Shown here piece by piece: positions 34,962 to 42,917 of a stretch of 49,510 nucleotides of DNA. The translations under genes were made by a program, and so were the position numbers. The stretch is from Candidatus Melainabacteria bacterium. Lineage in GTDB: Bacteria; Cyanobacteriota; Vampirovibrionia; 2-02-FULL-35-15. The first letter of the stretch is position 1. Every line of letters starts with the position of its first letter. The notes under the pieces were generated by a model. It was not told the DNA's origin. It searched no databases and saw only the letters and a list, made by a program, of their open reading frames with translations. The stretch lies in assembly GCA_023250205.1 (NCBI GenBank), contig JAHFBE010000004.1:4359-53868 (forward strand), given 5' to 3'.

Positions 34962-37191
34962 TTTCTAAGCGTGTTCCCCAGATATAAATTTTCTTATTAT
35001 TGTTTTGACCAAGTCCACCAATAATAAGTGTTTTACTTTGATTATCCTGGTTTGTATCGCTAATTACAGAGAACTTTTGCCAGGTGGTGGTTACGCTTGC
35101 ATTTGTGTATGCAAAGTTAGTTGGATTATTGCTTGCAAATTGTCCTGCAGCACTACAGCTTGCATCACTGCATGTAGGTCCAATTCCAATCGGGATATTT
35201 GCAGTTCCTGAATCTGTTCTCATCCAGACTGTAAATTTACTTTTCCAGGACCATGGTGCAATATTTGGTAAGTAAATAGCATCATTTATGGGACCAAAAT
35301 TTATTGATGTTGCATCAGTTACGTTGTTGTCAGGATCTATAGCTGTACCACTTATTATTTGAGTGTTACTGTAATCGCTTGCATATGTGTGTTTCCATCC
35401 AGCATATCTAGAAAAATCAAATCTTGCCAAAATAGGAATTTTGTTGATATTTGTTGCTGCGCCTGAAGCACCAATTGAAGGAAGGTTTACTTCATTTCTT
35501 TTTATTGCACTTATTGGTGGTTCTGGAGGGATCTGATCTATTACTAGAGGAGCTACACCTGGTAAATATACTCCTGGAGCTGGAATAAATGGATCAGTTT
35601 CAGCTTTAATTACTTTGCTACTTCCTGCTTCTATGTTTATAGGAATGGAAGCTATTCCATTTACTAGTTTTGCAGAGTTGTTAGTATTAGTGGTGCTTCC
35701 ATCGGAATTCACACTTAGTAATTTTACAGTTGTTCCATCAGGAATATTTTCTCCATTTACTTCAACGGTTCTGTCCCCTGCATATGTGTAATCAAGTTTT
35801 AAATCAGGAAGAGTAGCATCGCCCTTTGGGTTAGCAATTAAATTCCCTGCGATTTTTGTAATTAAAAGATTTGCAACTTTTACAAGGTTACTTGACTTAT
35901 CAGCATGAAGAACCTGATTCGTTACAGATAGTATTCTGTTACTCTCTGCAATATAGAGATTATTATATTTGTCTACAAAGATTGCTATAGGTGATTGAAG
36001 AGAAATTGCTCTTGGAGATTTTGGTTGACCATAAATCAATGTTTCAGTTCTACCGCCTGCGGCAGTGGTAATTAATTTGTTGTCGTTTAATATTCTTCTT
36101 ATCCTATTTGTTGAATTATCAGCGAAGTAAACATCTCCATTTTTATCAGTAGTTAAAAAATTAGAGGCATAAACTCCTGCATATGCACTCTTAGCAAGTC
36201 CACCATCTCCAATATCAGTAGAGCTTCCGCTTCCATCCCCTACAAATGATTGCTCTATAAAGGTTCCATCATTATTTGTATTTGGAACCAGTTGCTTAAT
36301 AAAGAATGACCACTTTGAATTCTGGTAATCATTTATCCCTACAAATACTGTTCCACTGTGATCAAAAGTCAATCCTTTTATAGAGAAATTTGAGGATTCG
36401 TCAGGGTTGAGAAGATATTTTGGATTAAGACCTAATTGTTTAAAAGTATTACTTGCACCAAAAAGTTCACTAGTTGAAAAAAGAGAATCAATCCTAAATA
36501 TAGTTACACTGCTTGATAGTCCACCACTGAGATTAGGAAGACTTGATTTTCCATAAGCATAAATATATTTATCATGGTCTGTACTTAAATTAGTTAACGT
36601 AATTGCTGGAGTATAGTTACTCTGGTTACTTGAAGCAAATTGATCTTCAAATTTTAAAACTTCTTTTATAGTACCGTCTTTTAATGAAGCTTTAAGTAAT
36701 CTGGGATCGCTTGGAAGGATATTGTTGTAAGGTTCACCAGGTCTATTAAGTGTAAGGATATAGATGTTTCCATACTTATCAAAGGTAAAATCAATAAATT
36801 GACTTAAACTTGCATCTGCAAATTTTACAGTGGTAGAGTAATTTACAATATCATTACTTTTTGGTTTACCAATTACTTTATAGATCTTTCCATCAAGGAT
36901 GTTAATCCTGGCGATAACTCTGAGAACAGGATCAAAGAAATAGATATTTTCTTCCTGTGGGTCAAGCTGAATTGACTGAAACCCACCGATATAAGAATCC
37001 TCTTTTTTTAAACCACTTGAATAAATAGTGTAATAGTCTCCTCCACCCGCTTTTGCAAAGAGGGAAACTTGTGGTGATAAAACGGTTTGTGCATAAGCTT
37101 TTGGCACTAAGCAAAAACTTATGGACGAAATAATATAAGAGAATATTAGAACTAATGCGACCTTAGCATTTACTGTGTACTGTACTTTCAT
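34951..37191 (-). CDS. Secreted NHL-repeat (beta-propeller) protein with C-terminal CBM-like domain, 746 aa
   Basis: A signal peptide ends near PKAYAQ (about residue 35). Residues about 50-440 contain NHL-type strands: FDKYGNIYILTLNRPG, FDHSGTVFVGINDY, TDKNGDVYFADNSTNRIRRI and VDKYNNLYIAESNRI. This is the pattern of a six-bladed propeller. A beta-rich linker with an Ig-like part follows. The last 150 residues look like a carbohydrate-binding jelly roll, with WSWKSKFTVWMRTD and WQKFSVISDT. A strong AAGGAG precedes the ATG. It is the first gene of an operon with the giant PKD protein. The role is probably binding at the cell surface or outside the cell; no catalytic residues are recognised. Confidence 0.82.
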   Translation of the reverse strand: MKVQYTVNAKVALVLIFSYIISSISFCLVPKAYAQTVLSPQVSLFAKAGGGDYYTIYSSGLKKEDSYIGGFQSIQLDPQEENIYFFDPVLRVIARINILDGKIYKVIGKPKSNDIVNYSTTVKFADASLSQFIDFTFDKYGNIYILTLNRPGEPYNNILPSDPRLLKASLKDGTIKEVLKFEDQFASSNQSNYTPAITLTNLSTDHDKYIYAYGKSSLPNLSGGLSSSVTIFRIDSLFSTSELFGASNTFKQLGLNPKYLLNPDESSNFSIKGLTFDHSGTVFVGINDYQNSKWSFFIKQLVPNTNNDGTFIEQSFVGDGSGSSTDIGDGGLAKSAYAGVYASNFLTTDKNGDVYFADNSTNRIRRILNDNKLITTAAGGRTETLIYGQPKSPRAISLQSPIAIFVDKYNNLYIAESNRILSVTNQVLHADKSSNLVKVANLLITKIAGNLIANPKGDATLPDLKLDYTYAGDRTVEVNGENIPDGTTVKLLSVNSDGSTTNTNNSAKLVNGIASIPINIEAGSSKVIKAETDPFIPAPGVYLPGVAPLVIDQIPPEPPISAIKRNEVNLPSIGASGAATNINKIPILARFDFSRYAGWKHTYASDYSNTQIISGTAIDPDNNVTDATSINFGPINDAIYLPNIAPWSWKSKFTVWMRTDSGTANIPIGIGPTCSDASCSAAGQFASNNPTNFAYTNASVTTTWQKFSVISDTNQDNQSKTLIIGGLGQNNNKKIYIWGTRLENSL

Positions 37192-37422
37192 TGATTTGGC
37201 TCCTTGATGTGATTTTCTAAAAAAGCTAATTTGCTTTAAGGACTAATTCAATCAAATGGTTTAAGCTTTCCACAATAAGGAAAAGTATTAGGCGTGTAAT
37301 CACGAAATATATATGCTGAGAATTTTTATTTCTACCTGAAAGTTAATTCTTTTGAACAATAATTTTTTACAACTAAATGTAAATCAAAATTCTCTTAATC
37401 CAATTACCGATAAACACCTGAA

Positions 37423-37441
37423 ATATAACCGACGGTTACAT
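37423..37441. promoter_or_regulatory. Palindrome ATATAACC-GAC-GGTTACAT, site A
   Basis: Eight-base arms with one mismatch and a three-base spacer. It is the same core as at the mutL start and at site B, 76 bases downstream. Confidence 0.5.
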
Positions 37442-37498
37442 GAATCTTTTTATTTTTTTAATTATTTAAAATATGTTTTTGGGAAAATATTTTGAATA

Positions 37499-37517
37499 AT
37501 GTAACCCACGGTTACAT
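37499..37517. promoter_or_regulatory. Palindrome ATGTAACC-CAC-GGTTACAT, site B
   Basis: Perfect eight-base arms and a three-base spacer, 36 bases before the transposase ATG at 37554. It matches the mutL site over both arms. Confidence 0.55.
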
Positions 37518-37553
37518 GTGTGTGAAAACAAAAATTGTAAAATAAAAATTATT

Positions 37554-38102
37554 ATGAAATATAATCCTGAAATTCATCATCGCAGATCAATTCGATTGAA
37601 AAATTATGATTATTCACAAAATGGTTATTATTTTGTCACAATTTGTACGCAAAACAGGCAATGTTATTTTGTGCAAGAATGTGTCATAAAAATGATAGAA
37701 AAATGGTGGTATGAATTGCCAAATAAATTTTCAAATGTTCAAACAGATGAATCTATTGTAATGCCGGATCATTTCCATGGAATTATTGTGATTACCGATT
37801 CCGTAGGGGCAGACCCGTGTGTCTGCCCAAATATAAAATGGGACAAACACATTGGTTTGGAAACATCGGGCAAACACATTGGTTTGCCCCTACAATCAAT
37901 TGTTCAATGGTTTAAAACAATGACCACAAATGAATATATTAGAAACGTGAAAAATCTAAAATGGAAACCATTTGATAGAAAATTGTGGCAACGTAATTAT
38001 TATGAACATATTGTTCGGGATGAAAAAGAATTATATAGAATCAGGCAATATATTAAAAACAACCCAATAGAATATTTGCGTAAGAATAAAGATGATATGT
38101 GA
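37554..38102 (+). CDS. REP-associated tyrosine transposase (RAYT, Y1 family)
   Basis: This 182-residue protein belongs to the single-strand Y1/HUH transposase superfamily. The HUH motif is in MPDHFHGIIVI and the likely catalytic Tyr is in RQYIKNNP. The start MKYNPEIHHRRSIRLKNYDY matches the usual N-terminus of this group, so I prefer the ATG at 37554 to the upstream frame start at 37518. The stretch VGADPCVCP...KHIGLPLQSI is encoded by a nested inverted repeat, which is typical of this transposase group. No terminal repeats defining a mobile unit are obvious around it. It is probably a domesticated or solitary copy, possibly acquired horizontally. Confidence 0.85.
   Translation: MKYNPEIHHRRSIRLKNYDYSQNGYYFVTICTQNRQCYFVQECVIKMIEKWWYELPNKFSNVQTDESIVMPDHFHGIIVITDSVGADPCVCPNIKWDKHIGLETSGKHIGLPLQSIVQWFKTMTTNEYIRNVKNLKWKPFDRKLWQRNYYEHIVRDEKELYRIRQYIKNNPIEYLRKNKDDM
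37803..37893. repeat. Nested inverted repeat inside the transposase gene
   Basis: GTAGGGGCA at the left and TGCCCCTAC at the right form the outer inverted pair. Inside are GGCAGACC...GTCTGCC and GGGCAAAC...GTTTGCCC hairpins, plus a partial third unit. The reading frame passes through. Confidence 0.85.
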
Positions 38103-38118
38103 TAAAATATTTTTTATT

Positions 38119-38448
38119 ATGTCAACCACATCAAATAATATAGTCAAAGTTTGTAAGGTTAATGAACTTCCTGATGGTCAGGGAAAATCGGTTCAGGCTA
38201 ATGGAAAAGAAATTGGTGTCTTTAATGTAAAAGGCAAATACTATGCCATTGATAATCACTGTATTCATGCTGGTGCACCTTTAACAGATGGTTCTATTGA
38301 TGCTGAAAAATGTCAGGTAGTATGTAGCTGGCATTCATGGACTTTTGATTTGGCTACGGGGAAATGTGTTAGTCATCCAAAGCAAGATGTTTTTACAGGT
38401 ACTTATAATGTAGAAGTTCAGGGTGATGAGATTTTTGTTTCTGTTTAA
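38119..38448 (+). CDS. Rieske-type [2Fe-2S] ferredoxin (NirD-like), 109 aa
   Basis: The two Rieske cluster motifs are clear: CIHAGAPL (Cys-x-His) and CSWHSWTFD (Cys-x2-His). The overall length and the sequence KVNELPDGQGKSV match small single-domain Rieske proteins related to the nitrite reductase small subunit and dioxygenase ferredoxins. It is a soluble cytosolic electron carrier; the partner oxidoreductase is not visible. The track starts at 38092, overlapping the transposase stop. The ATG at 38119 (MSTTSNNIVK) fits the family length better. Without a reductase or oxygenase nearby, its pathway is unknown. Confidence 0.88.
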   Translation: MSTTSNNIVKVCKVNELPDGQGKSVQANGKEIGVFNVKGKYYAIDNHCIHAGAPLTDGSIDAEKCQVVCSWHSWTFDLATGKCVSHPKQDVFTGTYNVEVQGDEIFVSV

Positions 38449-38520
38449 TAGGTTTTTTTAGATTAAAAAATGTCTGCACAAAATTAAGAATAAAAAATAA
38501 GAATTAAAAATCTTTTACTT

Positions 38521-38564
38521 TGTTATAATAATTTCCAATTACAAAAACTAATATTTTAGGAGGG
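38521..38564 (+). promoter_or_regulatory. Extended -10 promoter and strong ribosome site of the lipoprotein gene
   Basis: TGTTATAAT (38521-38529) is an extended -10 box. GGAGGG (38559-38564) lies eight bases before the GTG start at 38573 and decides that start. No consensus -35 is seen, as expected for an extended -10. Confidence 0.65.
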
Positions 38565-38572
38565 TTAAAATC

Positions 38573-39271
38573 GTGAATCCATTTAGAGTTGTACCTGCAT
38601 TGTTCGGAGGAATTGTTTCTATAATTACTGGGTGTCAAGGAAGGGATGCTTCTAAGCAAGCACCGCTACCTGCTGCCCCAATAGTTGAAGAGAAGAAACC
38701 AGTTGAAGTTACTCCTCCAAGAAAAGAACTAACACCTTATCAAGAACCAAAATATGCATCAAAATTACGTGATTTAAGATTAGGTCGTATAGATATTTCA
38801 AAGAGTTTTAATTTTGAAGCATTTAAGAATGAGGCTGGTGTTTATCAACTTCCTTCAAACAAAGATAAATCATGGATAGATGTTAAAGAATTTCAAAAAT
38901 ATGTTAACAAGGATCTTGTTAGAGAAGTAGTCTTTGATAGAGCATATGTAACAACTACTGGTCCAGGTCTTTTTTCAGCAGAGGCATTTTGGGCTATTGA
39001 TTATTTGGATAGATTAGATCAGTTAACTAAAGAACAATCTAAAGATGGAATAGCAGCCCCAGTAGATGAACAGGATCTTAAATCAAGTTTTCCTGATGTG
39101 CTTGGAGAAAGTGATCTCTATACTGGACTGTTTGATAATGGTCTTATTGTACGTAAAGCAGAATCAAACAAAGTAGAACTTACACCACTTGGACAAGAAG
39201 TTTTAAAAGCATTACGCAGTCCTGATTTAAAGATTGAATATGTGCCTGGTCCTAGCTTGATGAAGATTTAA
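38573..39271 (+). CDS. Lipoprotein of unknown function, 232 aa
   Basis: The GTG start at 38573 has a strong GGAGGG. The N-terminus is a lipoprotein signal with a hydrophobic core and the lipobox IITGC (Cys near residue 21), followed by a Pro-rich linker. The mature part is mixed alpha/beta. The last 50 residues (DNGLIVRKAESNKVELTPLG) resemble a winged-helix-like hairpin, but this is only suggestive. It is convergent with the 155-residue gene, with their stops one base apart. It is likely membrane-anchored in the periplasm or on the cell surface. Family not recognised. Confidence 0.75.
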   Translation: MNPFRVVPALFGGIVSIITGCQGRDASKQAPLPAAPIVEEKKPVEVTPPRKELTPYQEPKYASKLRDLRLGRIDISKSFNFEAFKNEAGVYQLPSNKDKSWIDVKEFQKYVNKDLVREVVFDRAYVTTTGPGLFSAEAFWAIDYLDRLDQLTKEQSKDGIAAPVDEQDLKSSFPDVLGESDLYTGLFDNGLIVRKAESNKVELTPLGQEVLKALRSPDLKIEYVPGPSLMKI

Positions 39272-39272
39272 T

Positions 39273-39740
39273 TCATTTTAAATTATTTTCGTCCATCAAT
39301 TCAAAAAATCTTTGAAAGACCAGAGGTCTTTGGCAGTCTCCTGCTTCAAATGCTTTTGCAAGAAGTTCAAATTCTTCCCCAAAGCTTCTTATAATATCTG
39401 CTCTTTCTTTGTTAGATAGGCTTTTGTCTCCAATTAACTTTAGTTTATCTCTTACTTCAAGTTCTGGATTTTCTGGATCTGTTCCAAAGAGAGCGTATAG
39501 TTCCATTTTTGCTCTTTGAGAATAGGAAAAAGCAAGAAGTCCATCATCACCGCTTGAACGAGCCATGCTAACAACTCCTTGTTCAAATTCTTTTCCTGTA
39601 GTTGGTATTGGTGTTTCTGGATGAGCTTTAAAAAAGTCAATAAGCCCGACGGCCATTGCATCTACAAATCTTTCTCCTACTGTAGAATTAGTTATTTTTT
39701 CTGCTCTTGCTATTTTCATGGGATACTTAATCTTAAACAA
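39273..39740 (-). CDS. Hypothetical helical protein, 155 aa
   Basis: All-helical by eye, with no signal or membrane segment. The track start is a TTG at 39740, which has TACAAT seven bases upstream. An ATG at 39719 (MKIARAEKITN) gives 148 residues and is an equal candidate; neither has a Shine-Dalgarno. The repeated acidic/basic helices (DKSLSNKERADIIRSFGEEF) do not match a family I know. Confidence 0.65.
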   Translation of the reverse strand: MFKIKYPMKIARAEKITNSTVGERFVDAMAVGLIDFFKAHPETPIPTTGKEFEQGVVSMARSSGDDGLLAFSYSQRAKMELYALFGTDPENPELEVRDKLKLIGDKSLSNKERADIIRSFGEEFELLAKAFEAGDCQRPLVFQRFFELMDENNLK

Positions 39741-39812
39741 GGTATTAATTGTACTATATAGCCTTATATAGAGACTAGGTGATAATAATTAATTAGATTT
39801 GATTGCTCCTGA

Positions 39813-39818
39813 TAGAAT
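39813..39818 (+). promoter_or_regulatory. -10-like TAGAAT immediately before glyA
   Basis: TAGAAT ends six bases before the glyA ATG and no Shine-Dalgarno is present. Transcription would begin at the start codon. Confidence 0.45.
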
Positions 39819-39824
39819 ATTCTC

Positions 39825-41078
39825 ATGTCATTAGAAGAATTAAGAAAAGTTGACCCAGAAGTGTTAGCAGCTGTTGAAAAAGAATTTAACAGGCAACAAT
39901 CAAAAATTGAATTAATTGCAAGTGAGAATTTTACCAGCCTTGCAGTAATGGAAGCTCAGGGAACAGTTCTTACAAACAAATATGCAGAAGGTTTGCCAGG
40001 AAAAAGATATTATGGCGGCTGTGAGTATGTGGACGATGTTGAAAGGCTTGCTATTGAAAGAGCAAAAAAACTTTTTGGTGCAGAGCATGTAAATGTTCAG
40101 CCACATAGTGGTGCTCAGGCAAACTTCGCAGTATTTTTAGCAATGCTGAAACCAGGAGATACTATCTTAGGAATGTCACTTGATCAAGGTGGACATCTGA
40201 CACATGGTTCAAAAGCAAATGTTTCAGGTAAATGGTTTAGATCTGTTTTTTACGGAGTAAATGAAAACGGAGTTATTGATTATGATGAGCTAGACAAAAT
40301 TGCAAAAGCTGAAAAACCTCAGATGATTATTGCAGGAGCAAGTGCATATTCAAGAACCATTCATTTCGACAGATTTAGACAGATTGCAGATTCTGTTGGT
40401 GCCTTGCTTATGGTAGACATGGCGCATATTGCAGGATTAGTTGCCACGGGTCTTCATCCAAGTCCATTCCCTTATGCTGATTTTGTTACTACTACTACTC
40501 ATAAGACTTTAAGAGGACCAAGAGGTGGTTTAACATTTTGTAGAGAACAGTATGCTAAAAAAATCGACTCAGCAGTTTTCCCTGGCAGTCAGGGTGGACC
40601 ATTAATGCATGTTATTGCTGCAAAGGCTGTAGCATTAAAAGAAGCGCTTTCTCCAGGATTTATAATCTACCAAAAAGCAGTTATTGAAAATGCTCAAGCT
40701 TTGGCAAAAACTTTAATAAATTCAGGAATAGATGTGGTTAGTGGTGGAACAGACAATCATTTACTTTTAGTTGATTTAAGAAAAGTAAATCTTACCGGAA
40801 AAGAAGCAGAAATCTCTTTAGATTCAGTAGGTATGACCTGCAATAAAAACACAATACCTCGTGATCCTCAATCTCCTTTTGTAACCAGTGGAATTAGACT
40901 TGGCACTCCTGCAGTTACCACAAGAGGAATGGGAAGTAAGGAAATGCAAACTATTGGTGAAACTATTGCAGAAGTCTTAAAAAATCCAAATGATGACAAT
41001 ATAAAAAATAAAACAAAACATACTGTAGAATCATTGTGTAGGCAATTTCCACTTTATGCACAGTTTGTTAACAAATAA
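39825..41078 (+). CDS. glyA: Serine hydroxymethyltransferase
   Basis: This PLP enzyme converts serine and tetrahydrofolate to glycine and 5,10-methylene-tetrahydrofolate in the cytosol, supplying one-carbon units. At 417 residues it has the normal bacterial length. Recognisable motifs are [11 protein letters not shown] near the N-terminus, [29 protein letters not shown], and the PLP-lysine segment [14 protein letters not shown] (about residues 220-233). The end overlaps the start of the WecA-like gene by 23 bases, so the two are probably an operon with coupled translation. There is no Shine-Dalgarno, and a TAGAAT lies six bases before the ATG. Confidence 0.97.
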   Translation: MSLEELRKVDPEVLAAVEKEFNRQQSKIELIASENFTSLAVMEAQGTVLTNKYAEGLPGKRYYGGCEYVDDVERLAIERAKKLFGAEHVNVQPHSGAQANFAVFLAMLKPGDTILGMSLDQGGHLTHGSKANVSGKWFRSVFYGVNENGVIDYDELDKIAKAEKPQMIIAGASAYSRTIHFDRFRQIADSVGALLMVDMAHIAGLVATGLHPSPFPYADFVTTTTHKTLRGPRGGLTFCREQYAKKIDSAVFPGSQGGPLMHVIAAKAVALKEALSPGFIIYQKAVIENAQALAKTLINSGIDVVSGGTDNHLLLVDLRKVNLTGKEAEISLDSVGMTCNKNTIPRDPQSPFVTSGIRLGTPAVTTRGMGSKEMQTIGETIAEVLKNPNDDNIKNKTKHTVESLCRQFPLYAQFVNK

Positions 41079-42210
41079 AGCTCTCTACCATATTGAGATT
41101 GTTCAAGTCCTGGGTTTTATAATCGCACTATTAATTTCATATTTACTAACTCCATTAATTCAAACCCGTGCATCAAAACTTGGTGTATTGGATAAACCAT
41201 CAAAAAGAAAAATTCACACTACACCTGTTCCTCGGCTTGGTGGAGTTGGTATTTATTTTAGTTTGTTTCTAACATCTCTTGTTTTTATTGCAGTTTACTG
41301 GCACTACAAAATTTCAGTAATTGGGACCTTTTCTCTTCTTGGAATCTTTGCAGGAGGAACTATTATTTTCCTTCTTGGACTTTTAGATGATATTGAGCCT
41401 TTGCCTGCTCGGTATAAGCTTTGTATCCAGGTAATTGCGGCAACGATAGCCTGGTATCTTGGAATAAGAATTATTCATGTCGTTAATCCACTGTATCATG
41501 CTGACTTTTTCTTTTTTAAGTTATCAATTGGAGAGCAATATTTTCATTTTGAAAGGATTATTAGTTATTTAATTACCCTTGTTTGGATTATAGGGATTAC
41601 AAATGCTATTAATCTTGTTGATGGAATGGATGGTCTGGCTACAGGAATCTCTTTAATAAGTGCTATTGCTATATGGGGAGTTGCTGTTGATTATAGAATT
41701 AGTCAACCAGGTGGTGCGCTTATGGCAGCTACATTAGCAGGTTCTCTTTTAGGGTTTTTAAGATGGAATTTCAACCCTGCAAGAATATTTTTAGGAGATT
41801 CCGGGGCTTATTTAACAGGGTTTGTTTTAGCCTGCCTTTCTGTAAGCTGTGTGATAAAAAAAGTAGCTATTGCGGTAGTGTCACCCGTTCTCTTTCTTAT
41901 ATTTGCATTGCCTATAATTGATACAGTTTTTGCTGTTATTAGAAGAACAATAAATAAGAAGTCTATCTTTGATCCGGATAGAGGGCATTTACATCATAGA
42001 ATCCTTGAATTTGGGATTTCTCAAAAATATGCTTCCTATATTTTATATCTGATATCTGCAGTCCTTGGGCTTTTAGCAGCGAGTTTGGTTAGTTACAAAG
42101 CATCTCTGAGATTTTTAGCTTTATCTGCTTTTGTTATTCTTATAGCTTTATTTTATACCTGTGTAATTAACTGGAAAAGACAAAAATTGTTTAGAAATAT
42201 ATTTAAGTGA
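41056..42210 (+). CDS. wecA: Polyprenyl-phosphate GlcNAc-1-phosphate transferase (WecA/TagO-like)
   Basis: This 384-residue membrane enzyme of the MraY/WecA superfamily would transfer a sugar-1-phosphate, probably GlcNAc-1-P, to undecaprenyl phosphate and so start synthesis of an envelope polymer. It has ten or eleven hydrophobic helices. Signature motifs are [14 protein letters not shown], the Asp pair in [39 protein letters not shown], and the HxHH loop RGHLHHRI that favours WecA over MraY. It overlaps glyA by 23 bases and is followed by a strong terminator. The exact sugar is not determined by sequence. Confidence 0.9.
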   Translation: MHSLLTNKALYHIEIVQVLGFIIALLISYLLTPLIQTRASKLGVLDKPSKRKIHTTPVPRLGGVGIYFSLFLTSLVFIAVYWHYKISVIGTFSLLGIFAGGTIIFLLGLLDDIEPLPARYKLCIQVIAATIAWYLGIRIIHVVNPLYHADFFFFKLSIGEQYFHFERIISYLITLVWIIGITNAINLVDGMDGLATGISLISAIAIWGVAVDYRISQPGGALMAATLAGSLLGFLRWNFNPARIFLGDSGAYLTGFVLACLSVSCVIKKVAIAVVSPVLFLIFALPIIDTVFAVIRRTINKKSIFDPDRGHLHHRILEFGISQKYASYILYLISAVLGLLAASLVSYKASLRFLALSAFVILIALFYTCVINWKRQKLFRNIFK

Positions 42211-42223
42211 CATCATAAAAACC

Positions 42224-42253
42224 AAAAAACAGAGATTTTACTCTCTGCTTTTT
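42224..42253 (+). terminator. Rho-independent terminator after the glyA-wecA operon
   Basis: CAGAGA and TCTCTG are perfect arms around TTTTAC, with an A-run before and a T-run after. It lies 14 bases after the stop codon. Confidence 0.8.
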
Positions 42254-42263
42254 AGGTGTGTGT

Positions 42264-42291
42264 GTTTTAGGAAAAATTGAGGAGAAAAAAG
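42264..42291 (+). promoter_or_regulatory. Conserved 5' element, copy 1 (GTTTTAGGAAAAATTGA)
   Basis: GTTTTAGGAAAAATTGA followed by GGAGAAAAAAG leads directly to an ATG at 42292. The same 17-base sequence precedes the 44-residue gene, and GTTTTAGGAAA precedes the 73-residue gene. Confidence 0.6.
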
Positions 42292-42330
42292 ATGTTTATT
42301 CCTCAAGAAAACAATGTTTTCACGTTCTAA
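42292..42330 (+). CDS. Candidate 12-aa peptide MFIPQENNVFTF
   Basis: ATG with an excellent Shine-Dalgarno GAGGAG seven bases upstream opens a 12-codon frame. The ribosome site and the conserved upstream element argue that it is translated, perhaps as a leader or decayed copy of the neighbouring small genes. Too short to prove from sequence. Confidence 0.4.
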   Translation: MFIPQENNVFTF

Positions 42331-42432
42331 AATACACCAAGATATTTAAGATGAAATTAAGAGATTTATAAAATTTCTTTTATCTTTGAATTAAAAATAA
42401 ATTAACCTTTCAGTAGTACTATCCCTATGTGA

Positions 42433-42464
42433 GTTTTAGGAAAAATTGAAAGGGAGAAAGTAAT
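42433..42464 (+). promoter_or_regulatory. Conserved 5' element, copy 2 (GTTTTAGGAAAAATTGA)
   Basis: Identical to copy 1 over GTTTTAGGAAAAATTGA, then AAGGGAGAAAGTAAT before the ATG at 42465. The GGGAG serves as ribosome site. The element is 169 bases downstream of copy 1. Confidence 0.6.
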
Positions 42465-42599
42465 ATGGCAGATACAACAATTAGTTCTAGTGTTGGTCAA
42501 GTGAAAGATACACCAAAGCCCGCAGGAGTCGTAGGTGAATCTGAAATTGAAGATTCATCTACAGAGCTTAGTAAGCTAAGTCAATCTCGCCCTTCATAG
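42465..42599 (+). CDS. Small protein, 44 aa, Ser/Thr/Glu-rich
   Basis: It is too short for the track. The start has AGGGAG nine bases upstream, and the frame ends just before a strong terminator, which together support a real gene. The peptide (MADTTISSSVGQVKDTPKPA...) is polar and acidic, with no Cys, no hydrophobic helix and no signal peptide. A precursor for a modified peptide is conceivable, but there is no Gly-Gly cleavage site and no modification enzyme nearby. Function unknown. Confidence 0.6.
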   Translation: MADTTISSSVGQVKDTPKPAGVVGESEIEDSSTELSKLSQSRPS

Positions 42600-42616
42600 A
42601 CTTAGGTCAAGTATTT

Positions 42617-42657
42617 AATAGCCACAATAATTTACTTTGTTGTGGCTATTGATTTTA
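42617..42657 (+). terminator. Rho-independent terminator after the 44-aa gene
   Basis: AATAGCCACAA and TTGTGGCTATT are perfect 11-base arms around a 12-base loop, followed by GATTTTATT. It starts 18 bases after the stop codon. Confidence 0.75.
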
Positions 42658-42665
42658 TTAAGCTT

Positions 42666-42689
42666 GTTTTAGGAAAGTAAAGGTGTGTC
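42666..42689 (+). promoter_or_regulatory. Conserved 5' element, copy 3 (GTTTTAGGAAA, diverged)
   Basis: GTTTTAGGAAAGTAAAGGTG precedes the ATG at 42690. The first 11 bases match copies 1 and 2; AAAGGTG is the ribosome site. Confidence 0.5.
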
Positions 42690-42911
42690 ATGTTTCTTTT
42701 GAATTTTGATCCTTTTGGCTCGGGGAAATTTAATCATACATTTGGAAGGCTTGTTCAGCTGTTTGCTCAAAATCAAGAGTTGTCCTCAGGAACCTCAGGT
42801 CCTGAAAATAAGAAATCTACATTTAAAGATATATTAGAACAACTTAAAAATTATAAGGAAAATCAGACAGAAGTGAGACCTAATATTAATATTAATCATT
42901 TCTTTGATTAG
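42690..42911 (+). CDS. Small hypothetical protein, 73 aa
   Basis: The third small gene in the row begins with MFLLNFDPFGSGKF and continues with a polar, partly helical sequence (STFKDILEQLKNYKENQ). AAAGGTG lies seven bases before the ATG. No family, signal or membrane helix is recognised. It ends three bases from the stop of the minus-strand repeat protein. It shares an upstream element with the 12- and 44-codon frames, but the proteins themselves do not look alike except for a hydrophobic MF start in two of them. Confidence 0.6.
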   Translation: MFLLNFDPFGSGKFNHTFGRLVQLFAQNQELSSGTSGPENKKSTFKDILEQLKNYKENQTEVRPNININHFFD

Positions 42912-42917
42912 ATATTA
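42887..42917. terminator. Hairpin at convergent gene ends
   Basis: TAATATTAATCA and TGATTA-G-ATATTA form a 12-base stem with one bulge around TTTCTT. It overlaps both stop codons and may end transcription from both sides, though no clear T-run follows. Confidence 0.4.

Larger units (their letters stand above)
37192..37553. other. Divergent intergenic region, 362 bases
   Basis: This AT-rich stretch separates the surface operon from the transposase gene. It holds the Shine-Dalgarno of the NHL gene at its left edge and two palindromes of one type near its right edge. I see no RNA gene, ORF or clear terminator in the remainder. Confidence 0.6.

Noticed and set aside
37499-37517. NtcA box (GTA-N8-TAC) near the transposase
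   Set aside because: The spacing between GTA and TAC is nine bases, and the palindrome extends well beyond these triplets.
42465-42599. RiPP or bacteriocin precursor
   Set aside because: No Cys, no Gly-Gly leader end and no modifying enzyme or exporter close by; kept only as a small protein of unknown role.
42211-42690. tRNA or other structured RNA gene between wecA and the 73-aa gene
   Set aside because: No cloverleaf or GTTCGANTC-type T-loop was found; the hairpins present are explained as terminators.
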